This document shows positions 1-8,576 of a DNA stretch of 54,955 nt, piece after piece. The first letter of the stretch is position 1; every line of letters begins with the position of its first letter. The notes under the pieces are model-generated. The model was not told the DNA's origin, ran no database searches, and saw only the letters and a program-made list of their open reading frames with translations. Source of the DNA: Marinifilaceae bacterium (lineage in GTDB: Bacteria > Bacteroidota > Bacteroidia > Bacteroidales > Marinifilaceae); the NCBI GenBank assembly GCA_016936255.1, contig JAFGYE010000075.1, positions 1 through 54,955 on the forward strand. Reading direction: 5' to 3'. The position numbers and the translations under genes are program-made.

Positions 1-88
1 AAAGGCATCCGATTTTGTAAACGGACATGTGGTTTACGTTGATGGTGGTATTTTGGCAACCATTGGCAAGCCTTCGAATGAAGAATAA
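1..88 (+). CDS. C-terminal end of an SDR-family oxidoreductase (KduD / gluconate 5-dehydrogenase-like), partial
   Basis: The reading frame is open from base 2 and ends with TAA at 86-88. The 28 visible residues include FVNGHVVYVDGG, the conserved C-terminal segment of short-chain dehydrogenases (xxGxxxxVDGG). The tail ILATIGK resembles gluconate 5-dehydrogenase / 2-deoxy-D-gluconate 3-dehydrogenase proteins of Bacteroidota, which act on keto-deoxy-uronates. The catalytic Ser-Tyr-Lys and the cofactor motif lie outside the window. A uronate-catabolic SDR would fit the nearby beta-glucuronidase. The family assignment is firm; the substrate is inferred. Confidence 0.75.
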   Translation, partial: KASDFVNGHVVYVDGGILATIGKPSNEE

Positions 89-200
89 TATAGATAGTAA
101 GTTAGATTAGAAGTTAGCAGTGTGAAAGAATAAGAGTGGGTAATTTGATTGCCGCAGAGTCGTGAATCAAAACCCTTCTTATTTTTTTATTGACAGGAAG

Positions 201-240
201 AGCAATGCTGTATTCGCAAGAATACGACATTGCTTTTTTT
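201..240 (+). terminator. Intrinsic terminator downstream of the SDR gene
   Basis: AGCAATG at 201-207 pairs with CATTGCT at 228-234, with an inner stem TATTC/GAATA around a GCAA tetraloop. A run of seven T follows immediately. It lies about 110 bases after the SDR stop codon. The rest of 89-483 has no convincing gene; a short open frame at 230-415 begins inside the terminator T-run and has no recognisable features. Confidence 0.8.
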
Positions 241-425
241 ATGCAATTCATATTTGTACCCGGTTACCATCAAAACTCATCTTATAAAATATTGCTTTTC
301 AACTATGCCTACCTTAAAAATAATGCAAGCGAAACCCGGCTGTTTTTTGCTTTTTTGCCTTGATTCTGTTGGGAATTGGCCCATTCTATTTAAGGGTGGT
401 TTTAAAATTAAATAGGCAGCAGGAA

Positions 426-465
426 CAAAGCTCTGCCTGAAGTGGAAATTTCAGACAGAGCTTTG
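426..465. terminator. Stem-loop after the alpha/beta hydrolase gene
   Basis: The arms at 426-441 and 450-465 form a 16-bp stem with a single C/A mismatch around an 8-base loop. It lies 19 bases beyond the stop codon of the minus-strand hydrolase gene. The adjoining T-run is weak, so it may be a terminator or a 3'-end stabilising structure. Confidence 0.55.
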
Positions 466-483
466 CTGCGAAAATCGTTTCAC

Positions 484-1404
484 TTACTTTTTAATTGATT
501 TGCTCCAGGTGTAAAATAAATCTGTCCAGGAGCTCACATGCCCTTTGTTAAAACCAAAAGAAAAGCCGTGGCCTCCGGTCGAGAAGATATGCATTTCTGC
601 AGAAACGCCATTGCTGATTAAGCTTTCGTACATCAACAAGCTGTTTTTTACTGGCACCGCATTATCATCCGATGCGTGAATAAGAAAAGCAGGCGGTGTA
701 TCGCCGGTAACCTGTAGGTCGTTGCAGAATTTATTGACTAATTTTTCATTGGGATTTTCCCCCAATAAATTTCGCTTCGATCCTTGATGCGTAATCCCTT
801 CTTTCATGCTGATTACAGGATAGATGAGTGCCATAAAATCGGGACGGGCACTTTCTAAATCAATATCGTCAGCTGCAGGATACATCAATTCATTGTAATG
901 TGTGCCAAGGGTTGAAGCCAGATGTCCGCCGGCCGAAAAGCCCATTACACCTATTTCATTTTTATTGATGTTGTATTTTTCAGCATTAAACCGGATGGTT
1001 CTTAAAGCTCTCATTGCATCTTGTAAGGGGGCTTTGTAACTTTCGATCACCGACTGAGAGTCCGGCAATCTGTATTTTAGAACAAAGGCCGTAATTCCCT
1101 TTGAGTTTAGCCATTTTGCGATGTCGGTACCTTCCGAGTCGTATGCCAGAATTCGATACCCGCCACCAGGGCAAATAAGAACAGCCTGACCGTTTGCATT
1201 TTTTTTGGCAGGGGTGAATACTTCTATTGTAGGCGTTTGTACTTTCGAAATCCGAACAACATCTGTTGCATTTATAACTTCTGTTTCATTTGAAACTTTG
1301 TGGTTTGGCATCTCATTCGGCCATAGAGGAATAATGTTATTCTGACCAAATATATTGAACGAATACACACTAATAAGTAACAAGAGAAGACCTGTTTTTT
1401 TCAT
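484..1404 (-). CDS. Secreted alpha/beta hydrolase (acetyl-esterase / BD-FAE-like)
   Basis: A protein of 306 residues with a Sec signal peptide (about 1-20, hydrophobic LLLLLISVYSF, cleavage near IFGQ). The alpha/beta-hydrolase features are clear: the oxyanion-hole motif PGGGY near residue 80, nucleophile elbow GFSAGG with Ser157, an acid in SDDNAVP (about Asp247) and His279 in GGHGF. The family includes carbohydrate acetyl and feruloyl esterases, often annotated as 'xylanase B-like', that remove acyl groups from plant or algal glycans. Its place beside BNR_4, GH2 and GH20 proteins suggests deacylation of the same substrate. The enzyme class is firm; the natural ester is unknown. It may also be a peptidase-like S9 relative, though it is short for one. 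Confidence 0.85.
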   Translation of the reverse strand: MKKTGLLLLLISVYSFNIFGQNNIIPLWPNEMPNHKVSNETEVINATDVVRISKVQTPTIEVFTPAKKNANGQAVLICPGGGYRILAYDSEGTDIAKWLNSKGITAFVLKYRLPDSQSVIESYKAPLQDAMRALRTIRFNAEKYNINKNEIGVMGFSAGGHLASTLGTHYNELMYPAADDIDLESARPDFMALIYPVISMKEGITHQGSKRNLLGENPNEKLVNKFCNDLQVTGDTPPAFLIHASDDNAVPVKNSLLMYESLISNGVSAEMHIFSTGGHGFSFGFNKGHVSSWTDLFYTWSKSIKK

Positions 1405-1492
1405 GATTTATATTTTATTGATTTTGGAAAATAAATTTACGATTATTCGATGAATTGCCGATGTAATATGATGTTTAAATGGGCAGGTGATT

Positions 1493-2644
1493 CTATTCTG
1501 TGGTAACCAAAAGCAGTTTTAAATCGGTATTGGTTCTGCTTTTTCCTTTCGCCATAAAAACAGCAGTAAAATAGGTCGAATTGTCCAAATAAGATGCAGT
1601 GAATTTTTGCAGGGAGTCGGTATTTGTGAAATATTCTACTGTTGAACAGACGCCTATGTCGTGATCCGAAAAGAAAACGAATTGATCGTGATTATTTGGA
1701 CCATGATATTTAGATACGATTGTATATTCGGATACAAGTCCTTCGGTGAATAAATTAAATGTGGTGTCCTTTATACTTGGGTGTTTCGAGAAATACAGTT
1801 TGGAATCTTTAATTTTGTAGTATTGATTTGCTTCATTAAAAAAATGGATAAACAAATTGTTATTTTTAATTGGGCCGGCGTAAATTGTATTTCCATCTTT
1901 TAAATCAGCAATGGAAGTTTGGCTTGAAAAATGAATGTTAAAATCAGTATCGTATTTGTCGAACAGAGAAGTAATTTTTTGGCTGGTAATGGCTCCCATA
2001 CCGGTCATGTACGTGTAATTGGCAGGAGAAAGCTCGTTTTTAAGCTTTGGGTTGTTGTCGCAGAACTGATAAAATTCCTCAATGCTGTTGATTGTATAAT
2101 CGCGGTTCCATCCAAAGGCACCGGTTGCCGTATTGCCCATAACACCAAAAGCGTCACCAATAATTAGTTTCGGTTTGGTTTCATCCACAACAAAGGAATT
2201 CCAGATGGCAGGTGCTTTTTGAGGTATTTTACTAAGGGCAAACAGCAATAAAACAACAAATAGTACTACGTAAGGTATGTATAAGGATAATTTTATTTTT
2301 TTAACTGCGCTTTCTTTGTTTTTTTTCATTGAAAACATCAATTGATACTGACCTTTTTCAATGTGCAGTCTGCAGGCATCTTCTTTGCCTTCGTTTTCGT
2401 AATACCGGGCAATTTTTTTTCTCAGATTATAAACATTAACCCGCACTCTGGGACTGCTTTTTTCTGTACTCTTTGATTCTCCAAAAAATTCTATTTCAAT
2501 TAATTTTTCTTTCAGATCGGTTCCTTTTATTGTTTCTTCGAATAGATAGGAAAGTAAGGAACTACTTGTCGGAGCTTTGGAAAATGTTTTACTATTCCTG
2601 ATTTTCGCAATAATAAGCCGTTTGTTATCTAAAGAGATATTCAT
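1493..2644 (-). CDS. Membrane-anchored winged-helix-like transcriptional regulator with periplasmic domain
   Basis: A protein of 383 residues. The first about 105 residues are basic and helical and contain RVRVNVYNLRKKIARYY followed by YQLMF, resembling the C-terminal recognition part of an OmpR/CadC-type winged helix, which ends in a beta-hairpin wing. One transmembrane segment follows (LYIPYVVLFVVLLLFAL, about 121-138). About 240 periplasmic residues come next with no domain I recognise. The layout is that of a ToxR/CadC-like one-component sensor that binds DNA on the inside and senses outside. It is divergent from the BNR_4/GH2/GH20 genes, so control of that cluster is likely. The domain call rests on pattern and is moderately sure. 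Confidence 0.6.
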   Translation of the reverse strand: MNISLDNKRLIIAKIRNSKTFSKAPTSSSLLSYLFEETIKGTDLKEKLIEIEFFGESKSTEKSSPRVRVNVYNLRKKIARYYENEGKEDACRLHIEKGQYQLMFSMKKNKESAVKKIKLSLYIPYVVLFVVLLLFALSKIPQKAPAIWNSFVVDETKPKLIIGDAFGVMGNTATGAFGWNRDYTINSIEEFYQFCDNNPKLKNELSPANYTYMTGMGAITSQKITSLFDKYDTDFNIHFSSQTSIADLKDGNTIYAGPIKNNNLFIHFFNEANQYYKIKDSKLYFSKHPSIKDTTFNLFTEGLVSEYTIVSKYHGPNNHDQFVFFSDHDIGVCSTVEYFTNTDSLQKFTASYLDNSTYFTAVFMAKGKSRTNTDLKLLLVTTE

Positions 2645-2711
2645 TAAAGAAGAATTTTCAGTTTTCGGGTTTGGTTTGTAATGGTTGGTTTTACAATGCT
2701 TTAGGTTTAGT

Positions 2712-2745
2712 GTTAACCGTTATAAGTACCGTTAAAGCAATGTTA
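2712..2745. promoter_or_regulatory. Candidate operator: GTTA direct repeats between the regulator and the BNR_4 gene
   Basis: GTTA occurs at 2712, 2719, 2731 and 2742. CCGTTA is repeated at 12-base spacing (2717 and 2729) and GTTAAAG at 11-base spacing (2731 and 2742), about one helical turn. Direct repeats with helical spacing are typical targets of OmpR/CadC-type winged-helix proteins, and this is the only gap between the divergent regulator and the glycan genes. The operator role is inferred. Confidence 0.4.
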
Positions 2746-2858
2746 AAGATAAACAAAATGCTTGGAATCGTTTCATTTGTAATACTGATTTTTGAAAGCA
2801 CAAATAATTTAAGTTTTTCAAAGTGGAAGGATGAATGATTTTCAAATTAAAATATAGA

Positions 2859-4157
2859 ATGATGAAAAATAAAGTTTTCGCGGTCATCTGCTTCTTATTT
2901 ATGTCAACAGTAGTTTTAGGACAACAAAACACATTGACAAATGATGGAGCATGGTGTTGGTTTTCTGCACCTGGAGCAATTTACAAACACAATGGAAAGG
3001 CTGAAGTTGTAACTGGTTGGGTCACTTCCGATGGATCGATTGAAGCTGCGACTTTGAATCTGGAAACTAAAACGAGTTACATTCAAACGGTAAGTCCGAA
3101 GTTGGATAAAGACGATCATGCCAATCCTTCTTTTATTGAGTTGAACAACAAAGATGTGCTGATGTTTTATACCAAGCATTTCGATCAGGCTGTGCGCATG
3201 AATAAATTGCCGGCAAAGAAAGATTCCAAAGATTTTGGTGCAACTTCCTTTAAAGAGGTGTTTAGCGAGGAGCAATTTAAATTGTATCCGCGAAAGTGTG
3301 TTACTTATGCAAATCCGATCGCTTTAAAAAAGGAAAAAAACAGGTTGTTTTGTTTTGGCCGGTGGACAGGTTTTAAACCCAACATGATGTGGTCGGATGA
3401 CAATGGCGAAACTTTTAATCCGGCTCAGGTTTTTATAACGAATCAACCATTTAACGATGACAATCGTCCTTATGTACGGTACTATTCCGATGGAAAATCA
3501 AAAATACACATCATATTTACCGATGGACATCCGCGAAAAGAACCAACCAATTCTGTTTATTACGCCTGTTACGAAAAGGGTGCATTCTGGAGAGCTGATG
3601 GAACAAAAATTTGTGATTTAAATCAGATTCCTTTTGAGCCTAAAGAAGCAACAGTGGTGTATAAGGCAACTGAAAAATCGGGGAGAGCATGGGTGTATGA
3701 TATTTCTGCTGACAAAAAAGGGAACCCGGTAATTTTATATGCACGCTATCCGAAAGAAACCGAACATTTGTATCATTACGCTCAATATATAAAAGGGGAA
3801 TGGATCGATAATGAGATTTGTAATTCGGGGAAATGGTTTCCTCAAACACCCGAAGGAAAAACGGAACGGGAACCGCATTATTCTGCGGGTTTAACTTTTC
3901 ATCCATTAAAGCCTAATACAATTTATTTATCGAGAAATGTGAAGGGAGTTTTTGAAATTGAGAAAAGAGTGACTTCAGATTTTGGTAAAACATGGGAAGT
4001 AACTCCAATTACGCAGCATTCAAAATATGACAATGTTCGTCCTATTGTTCCTAAAAACATGAAAAAAGGCGATAAAACAGTTGTGTTGTGGATGGAAAAC
4101 GAGAAGTACATTCATTACACAAATTTTAAAAGCAGAATTAAATATTTTCTGGATTAG
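2859..4157 (+). CDS. Secreted BNR_4-family beta-propeller protein (possible polysaccharide lyase or glycan-active enzyme)
   Basis: The N-terminus carries a signal peptide (MMKNKVFAVICFLF..., cleavage near VLGQ). I chose the ATG at 2859 (2862 is equally possible); the frame extends to an ATG at 2835 that would only lengthen the signal peptide. The mature start GAWCWFSAPGAIY and the following GWVTSDGSI match the opening blade of BNR_4 proteins, a seven-bladed propeller fold shared with PL24/PL25 ulvan lyases. DDHANPSF, with a conserved His near residue 87, and MFYTKH fit that family. It is followed 21 bases later by the GH2 beta-glucuronidase, consistent with an enzyme that releases uronic-acid-containing oligosaccharides. 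The fold is well supported. Lyase activity is inference; a sialidase-like or binding role is possible. Confidence 0.7.
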   Translation: MMKNKVFAVICFLFMSTVVLGQQNTLTNDGAWCWFSAPGAIYKHNGKAEVVTGWVTSDGSIEAATLNLETKTSYIQTVSPKLDKDDHANPSFIELNNKDVLMFYTKHFDQAVRMNKLPAKKDSKDFGATSFKEVFSEEQFKLYPRKCVTYANPIALKKEKNRLFCFGRWTGFKPNMMWSDDNGETFNPAQVFITNQPFNDDNRPYVRYYSDGKSKIHIIFTDGHPRKEPTNSVYYACYEKGAFWRADGTKICDLNQIPFEPKEATVVYKATEKSGRAWVYDISADKKGNPVILYARYPKETEHLYHYAQYIKGEWIDNEICNSGKWFPQTPEGKTEREPHYSAGLTFHPLKPNTIYLSRNVKGVFEIEKRVTSDFGKTWEVTPITQHSKYDNVRPIVPKNMKKGDKTVVLWMENEKYIHYTNFKSRIKYFLD

Positions 4158-4178
4158 AAATCATTAAACGATACAATA

Positions 4179-6002
4179 ATGAGAATCACAAAATTTATAT
4201 CAGTATTAGTTATTTGCCTGTTGTTTGGTGCGGGTAATTTATTTGCACAAGGCAATTTTATTACGAATGTTAATGGTCGCACCCATCAAAGCCTGAACGG
4301 CAAGTGGAAGTATATTTTGGATCAGTATGAAACCGGGCAGATCGGTTTTAGTCCTTTGTATAAAAACAGTAAAGCAAAATCGAAGAGCGATAGGGTAGAG
4401 TACAGTTTTGATGACGCACAAACTTTATGGGTTCCCGGTTCCTGGAATTCGCAAAAAGAAGAGTTGTATTATTACGAAGGAAGCATTTGGTTCCGAAAAA
4501 CCTTCGATTACCAGCCCAAGCATAAAAACTCCAGAATATTTATATATGTGGGGGCTGCAAACTATAAAACTACTTTTTCATTTAATGGGAAAAAATTGGG
4601 TGTGCACGAAGGTGGATTTACTCCATTTAGTTTTGAGGTAACCGATTTACTAAAAAAGCAGGATAATTTTTTGATTTTAGGAGTTAGTAACCGACGAGAG
4701 AAGGATTATATTCCGGCCATGGTAACCGATTGGTACAATCATGGAGGAATTACCCGCAATGTGAAAATTGTAGAGGTCCCTCAAACCTATATTGATGATT
4801 ACACACTGGTTTTACAAAAGGAGTCGTTGAATAAAAAAACGCGTGTGGTAAAAGGTTCTGTTCAGCTTGCCGGCAGCAATTATCCTGACAAGGCAAAAGT
4901 TGAAATTAAGGAATTGGGAGTTGCTGCTGAAGTTTCCATAAACAAAGAGGGAAGAGGTGAGTTTGCATTTAGCTCAAAAAAGATGAGCTTGTGGTCGCCC
5001 GAAAATCCTAAGCTTTACGATGTAAAACTGATTGCGGGAGAAGATGAGCTTACTGATAGAATTGGTTTTAGAACTTTAGAGACAGAGGGAAAAGAAATCC
5101 TGTTAAATGGGAAGCCGGTTTTTCTTCGCGGCGTTTCCATTCATGATGAAAATCCGGTTCGAAGAGACAGAGCGCATTCAATGGATGATGCAAAGTTGTT
5201 GTTGGGTTGGGCAAAGGAAATGGGTTGTAATTTTGCCCGCCTGGCACATTACCCGCATCAGGAAAATATTGTTCGTTTGGCCGATGAAATGGGAATTTTA
5301 CTTTGGGAAGAATTGCCGTTGTATTGGGGAATCGACTGGAAGAGTGAAGAGGTTTTGGAAAAGGCGAAAATTCAGTATGGAGAGCTAATCAGAAGAGATA
5401 AAAACAGAGCGTCCTCTATAATTTGGTCTATTGCAAATGAAACTGTGCCCGGCGATGCGCGAAATCACTTTTTAAGAGAAGTAGCTTCACATGTACGTTC
5501 GTTGGACAGTACCCGTTTGTTGAGTGCTGCCTGCAAAAAAGATGGTTGGGAAGATGGACTGGCCGGTGATAATTACAAAGTGAGTGATCCGATTGCCGAA
5601 GTTTTTGATATTGTAAGTTTTAATGAATATCAGGGATGGTACGGCGGATCTCCTGAAACCTGCCGGAACAAACGTTTCACAATAGAATACAATAAACCGG
5701 TAATTATTAGTGAGTTTGGCGGAGGTGCTTTGGAAGGATTTCATGCCGATAAGGAAACGCGTTGGAGTGAAGAATATCAGGAGTATATGTATCAGGAGAA
5801 TTTGGCCATGTTCGATAAAATTGAAGGTGTAGTTGGATTAACACCATGGATTTTGGTCGACTTTATGACACCGCTTCGTCAATTGCCCGATGTGCAGGAT
5901 GGCTGGAACCGAAAAGGATTGGTTTCGGAGTCGGGAGCCAAGAAAAGAGCTTTCTATATTATGCAGAACTATTACAAAAAGAAAAAAGAGGAGTATAAAT
6001 AG
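4179..6002 (+). CDS. GH2 family beta-glucuronidase-like glycoside hydrolase
   Basis: A protein of 607 residues with a signal peptide (about 1-24, LFAQ). It has the GH2 order of sugar-binding jelly roll (about 30-200), immunoglobulin-like domain (about 201-300) and TIM barrel (about 301-600). The acid/base glutamate is E421 in SIANET and the nucleophile is E512 in IISEFGGGA; RLAHYPH and NEYQGWYGG fit the beta-glucuronidase branch. It would remove non-reducing terminal beta-glucuronic acid, or a related residue, in the periplasm. It sits 21 bases after the BNR_4 gene and is probably co-transcribed with it, ending at the terminator at 6062-6089. Beta-galactosidase activity cannot be excluded from sequence alone. 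Confidence 0.9.
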   Translation: MRITKFISVLVICLLFGAGNLFAQGNFITNVNGRTHQSLNGKWKYILDQYETGQIGFSPLYKNSKAKSKSDRVEYSFDDAQTLWVPGSWNSQKEELYYYEGSIWFRKTFDYQPKHKNSRIFIYVGAANYKTTFSFNGKKLGVHEGGFTPFSFEVTDLLKKQDNFLILGVSNRREKDYIPAMVTDWYNHGGITRNVKIVEVPQTYIDDYTLVLQKESLNKKTRVVKGSVQLAGSNYPDKAKVEIKELGVAAEVSINKEGRGEFAFSSKKMSLWSPENPKLYDVKLIAGEDELTDRIGFRTLETEGKEILLNGKPVFLRGVSIHDENPVRRDRAHSMDDAKLLLGWAKEMGCNFARLAHYPHQENIVRLADEMGILLWEELPLYWGIDWKSEEVLEKAKIQYGELIRRDKNRASSIIWSIANETVPGDARNHFLREVASHVRSLDSTRLLSAACKKDGWEDGLAGDNYKVSDPIAEVFDIVSFNEYQGWYGGSPETCRNKRFTIEYNKPVIISEFGGGALEGFHADKETRWSEEYQEYMYQENLAMFDKIEGVVGLTPWILVDFMTPLRQLPDVQDGWNRKGLVSESGAKKRAFYIMQNYYKKKKEEYK

Positions 6003-6061
6003 CCTGATGTTTATGTCAATCAGGATGAAATGAACAGTGATTAATCTTTTGAATAAACAAG

Positions 6062-6092
6062 AAGCCCAATTCCCATGAGTTGGGCTTTGTTT
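6062..6092 (+). terminator. Intrinsic terminator after the GH2 gene
   Basis: AAGCCCAA at 6062-6069 pairs with TTGGGCTT at 6080-6087, and a T-rich tract (GTTTT) follows. It separates the BNR_4/GH2 pair from GH20, which has its own promoter. Confidence 0.75.
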
Positions 6093-6173
6093 TATAAAAA
6101 ACGATATTGAGTAATAGACTGCATTAGCAATTTAAAATCAATTAAATTTCAGATATTTTTTTTTAATATGAGT

Positions 6174-6205
6174 TTTGATGTTAATTTGGTATTCGCTTAT
6201 TTTTA
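6174..6205 (+). promoter_or_regulatory. Predicted Bacteroidota promoter for the GH20 gene
   Basis: TTTG at 6174-6177 is followed after 20 bases by TATTTTTA at 6198-6205. This matches the TTTG / TAnnTTTG (-33/-7) consensus at all but the last base. It lies 32 bases before the GH20 start and just beyond the preceding terminator. Confidence 0.45.
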
Positions 6206-6236
6206 CAAGTGAAACAACCCTTTAAGCATCATTTTT

Positions 6237-7832
6237 ATGAACAAACGAATTCTCCTGATACAAGTTTTGCTTGTTTCACTCTTGCTTTTTTCATGCAAAA
6301 AGCCAACACCTAAAGATTTAGCAAAAGAAGATTTAATTCCTCAGCCTGCCAGTCTTGTTGCAACAGGCAGTTCTTTCGATTGGACTGCAAAAACAAAAAT
6401 TTATGTGCAGGAAAATCAGGAGGGCAGTCAACAAGTGGCAAATTATTTGGCAAAGCTGATTGCTCCGTCAACGGGATTTACTCCTGAAGTGAAAAGACTA
6501 ACAAATCCGGCCGATAAAAAAGGAATTGTTCTGATTCTGTCGGATGATACTATTTCCGGTGATGAAGCGTACACATTAAAGATTACTGAAAGAAGAGTTG
6601 TTCTGGAAGCGCATCAGCCAGCGGGATTGTTTCGGGGAGTGCAAACCATCAGACAACTGCTCCCGGCAAAAATAGAATTGGATAGTGTTCAAACGGGGCC
6701 TTGGGAACTGGCCAGCGGCATCATTCAGGATGCACCAAATTATCAGTACCGCGGGGCAATGCTGGATGTGGCACGTCACTTTTTCGGAGTGGAAGATGTG
6801 AAGCGGTTTATTGATTTGATTGCGGCTTACAAAATGAATGTGCTGCACCTGCACCTTACAGATGATCAGGGCTGGAGAATTGAAATCAAGTCGTGGCCCA
6901 ATTTAACAACTCATGGTGGAAGCACACAGGTAGGTGGCGAAAAAGGTGGGTTTTACACTCAGGATCAGTACCTCGAAATTGTAAACTATGCGCAGGAAAG
7001 ATTCATAACTGTTATTCCTGAGATTGATATGCCCGGTCATACCAATGCTGCTTTGGCTTCATATGCCCAGTTAAATGCCAACAACAAAGTTACCGGATTG
7101 TATACCGGCACCAATGTTGGTTTTAGTACGCTGGCCACAGATAAGGAGATTACCTATAAATTTATAGATGATGTGATTGGCGAATTGGCAGCCCTTACAC
7201 CAGGTGAATACATTCACATTGGTGGCGATGAGTCGAATGCAACCAAAAAGAAAGATTACATCAGCTTTGTAAATCGGGTGCAGAAGATTGTAAGCAGGCA
7301 CAAGAAAAAAATGATTGGTTGGGCCGATGTGGCCGCAGCCGAATTGGAAGAAAACTCTCTGGCTCAATTTTGGCAAACCAAGCCTGATAATGCGATAAAG
7401 GCCGTAAATCAAAATGTGAAAATCATTATGTCGCCTGCCAACCGTGCCTACCTCGACATGCAATACGATTCCATTTGTCCGTTGGGCTTGCATTGGGCGG
7501 GTTATGTTGATGTGAAAAAGGCTTACGATTGGAGTATTGAAAACTTTGTGGAAGGCATCAGTAAAGAAAATATTGTGGGAATTGAAGCACCATTATGGGG
7601 AGAAACAATTGAGACAATGGATGACATTGAATACCTTGTTTTTCCGCGATTGCCGGGTTATGCCGAATTAGGATGGTCGAAAAATGCAGACAAAAGCTGG
7701 GACGAGTATAGAATCCGTTTGGGAAATCAGAAAGAACGTTTCGGGTACATGAATATTAACTATTATCAATCGCCTTTAATTCCTTGGGTTGATCAAGGAA
7801 GAGAAAAAATAATTAGTGTTTCTGTAAAATAG
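6237..7832 (+). CDS. GH20 beta-N-acetylhexosaminidase, lipoprotein
   Basis: A protein of 531 residues with a lipoprotein signal peptide: LLLFSC places the lipidated cysteine at residue 20. An N-terminal GH20b-type alpha/beta domain (about 32-165) precedes the TIM barrel. In the barrel, RGAMLDVARHFF and HLHLTDDQGWRIEI are diagnostic, and HIGGDES gives the catalytic pair D331 (positions the acetamido group) and E332 (acid/base). It removes terminal beta-GlcNAc or beta-GalNAc by substrate-assisted catalysis, probably at the cell envelope. With the GH2 enzyme this suggests stepwise trimming of a GlcA/HexNAc glycan; that pairing is inference. Confidence 0.93.
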   Translation: MNKRILLIQVLLVSLLLFSCKKPTPKDLAKEDLIPQPASLVATGSSFDWTAKTKIYVQENQEGSQQVANYLAKLIAPSTGFTPEVKRLTNPADKKGIVLILSDDTISGDEAYTLKITERRVVLEAHQPAGLFRGVQTIRQLLPAKIELDSVQTGPWELASGIIQDAPNYQYRGAMLDVARHFFGVEDVKRFIDLIAAYKMNVLHLHLTDDQGWRIEIKSWPNLTTHGGSTQVGGEKGGFYTQDQYLEIVNYAQERFITVIPEIDMPGHTNAALASYAQLNANNKVTGLYTGTNVGFSTLATDKEITYKFIDDVIGELAALTPGEYIHIGGDESNATKKKDYISFVNRVQKIVSRHKKKMIGWADVAAAELEENSLAQFWQTKPDNAIKAVNQNVKIIMSPANRAYLDMQYDSICPLGLHWAGYVDVKKAYDWSIENFVEGISKENIVGIEAPLWGETIETMDDIEYLVFPRLPGYAELGWSKNADKSWDEYRIRLGNQKERFGYMNINYYQSPLIPWVDQGREKIISVSVK

Positions 7833-7890
7833 GAAACCTTAGTCAAATTATTCCGTAAATAGCTTCACTGCTAACACTTTAAATAAAAGC

Positions 7891-8187
7891 ATGATGTATA
7901 CAAACTTATCTGAAATACAGAAACAATATTTTTATAATTTGTGTGGTGAAACCTGTCAATCATTAAAAACAAAGGGGCGCTTTAAAACAAGCAAGCCTTA
8001 TAACAATGAGTATTATAAATTCTCTCCCTGGGGATTTGAATATTTTTTTGATGTTGAAAAAGGTTATCTAATATGTATATTGTCGCATCATATGATTGAT
8101 AACAGAATTTATGGCTGGGATTACCAAGGGAATGAATTATCAGATTATATTATTTATAAATATTTTAAAAAGAATAAAGTAGCTTAA
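7891..8187 (+). CDS. Small hypothetical protein
   Basis: A protein of 98 residues, soluble, rich in Tyr and Lys, with no signal peptide or membrane segment and no domain I recognise. Two Cys (LCGETC) and a His-His pair (SHHM) are visible but do not form an obvious metal site. It starts 58 bases after the GH20 stop and ends before a strong terminator at 8233-8262, so it could be the last gene of a GH20 transcript. Coding status is supported by its length and clean position between genes only. Confidence 0.45.
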   Translation: MMYTNLSEIQKQYFYNLCGETCQSLKTKGRFKTSKPYNNEYYKFSPWGFEYFFDVEKGYLICILSHHMIDNRIYGWDYQGNELSDYIIYKYFKKNKVA

Positions 8188-8232
8188 GAAATAAATATCT
8201 GTGTAAACAGATAAGACAATTGTAATGGTTTA

Positions 8233-8262
8233 CCCGACTCCTTAAAAGAGTCGGGTTTTTTT
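8233..8262 (+). terminator. Intrinsic terminator
   Basis: CCCGACTC at 8233-8240 pairs perfectly with GAGTCGGG at 8248-8255 around a 7-base loop, followed by seven T. It ends the transcript that includes the 98-residue protein. From here to 8471 I see no gene. Confidence 0.88.
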
Positions 8263-8471
8263 ATGCGAATGCATGTCTTTTTATCCTGCTTGAAAAGCAG
8301 CTGTAAATTTTGCGATATAAATGTTTTGTTAGCTAGTTTGAGTTTTGTAGATTCGGGGAGTAAATATAATAAGTGGTCATTATCGCCTGATATAGGTCGG
8401 TAAACACACCTTTTTATAATTATGAAATAAATACCATTGCGTTTATATTAGCCTAACCAAATAAAATCAAA

Positions 8472-8576
8472 ATGTCAGGGCCTAATAAACTTCTAAATAG
8501 AGTTTTGGAATATGCAAAAACACAGAATAAGCAAGGACGTTTCATAATTGGCAAAACGAAACAAATAACGAAATGA
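8472..8576 (+). CDS. Possible 34-residue leader ORF coupled to the next gene
   Basis: The frame begins with ATG at 8472 and encodes a basic peptide of 34 residues (starts MSGPNKLLNRVLEYAK). It ends with TGA at 8574-8576, overlapping the next start codon (ATGA). Such a 4-base overlap is the usual sign of translational coupling. It is too short to recognise, and chance is possible. Confidence 0.3.
   Translation: MSGPNKLLNRVLEYAKTQNKQGRFIIGKTKQITK

Noticed and set aside
230-415. 61-residue open frame in the left gap
   Set aside because: It begins inside a terminator T-run and shows no protein-like pattern.
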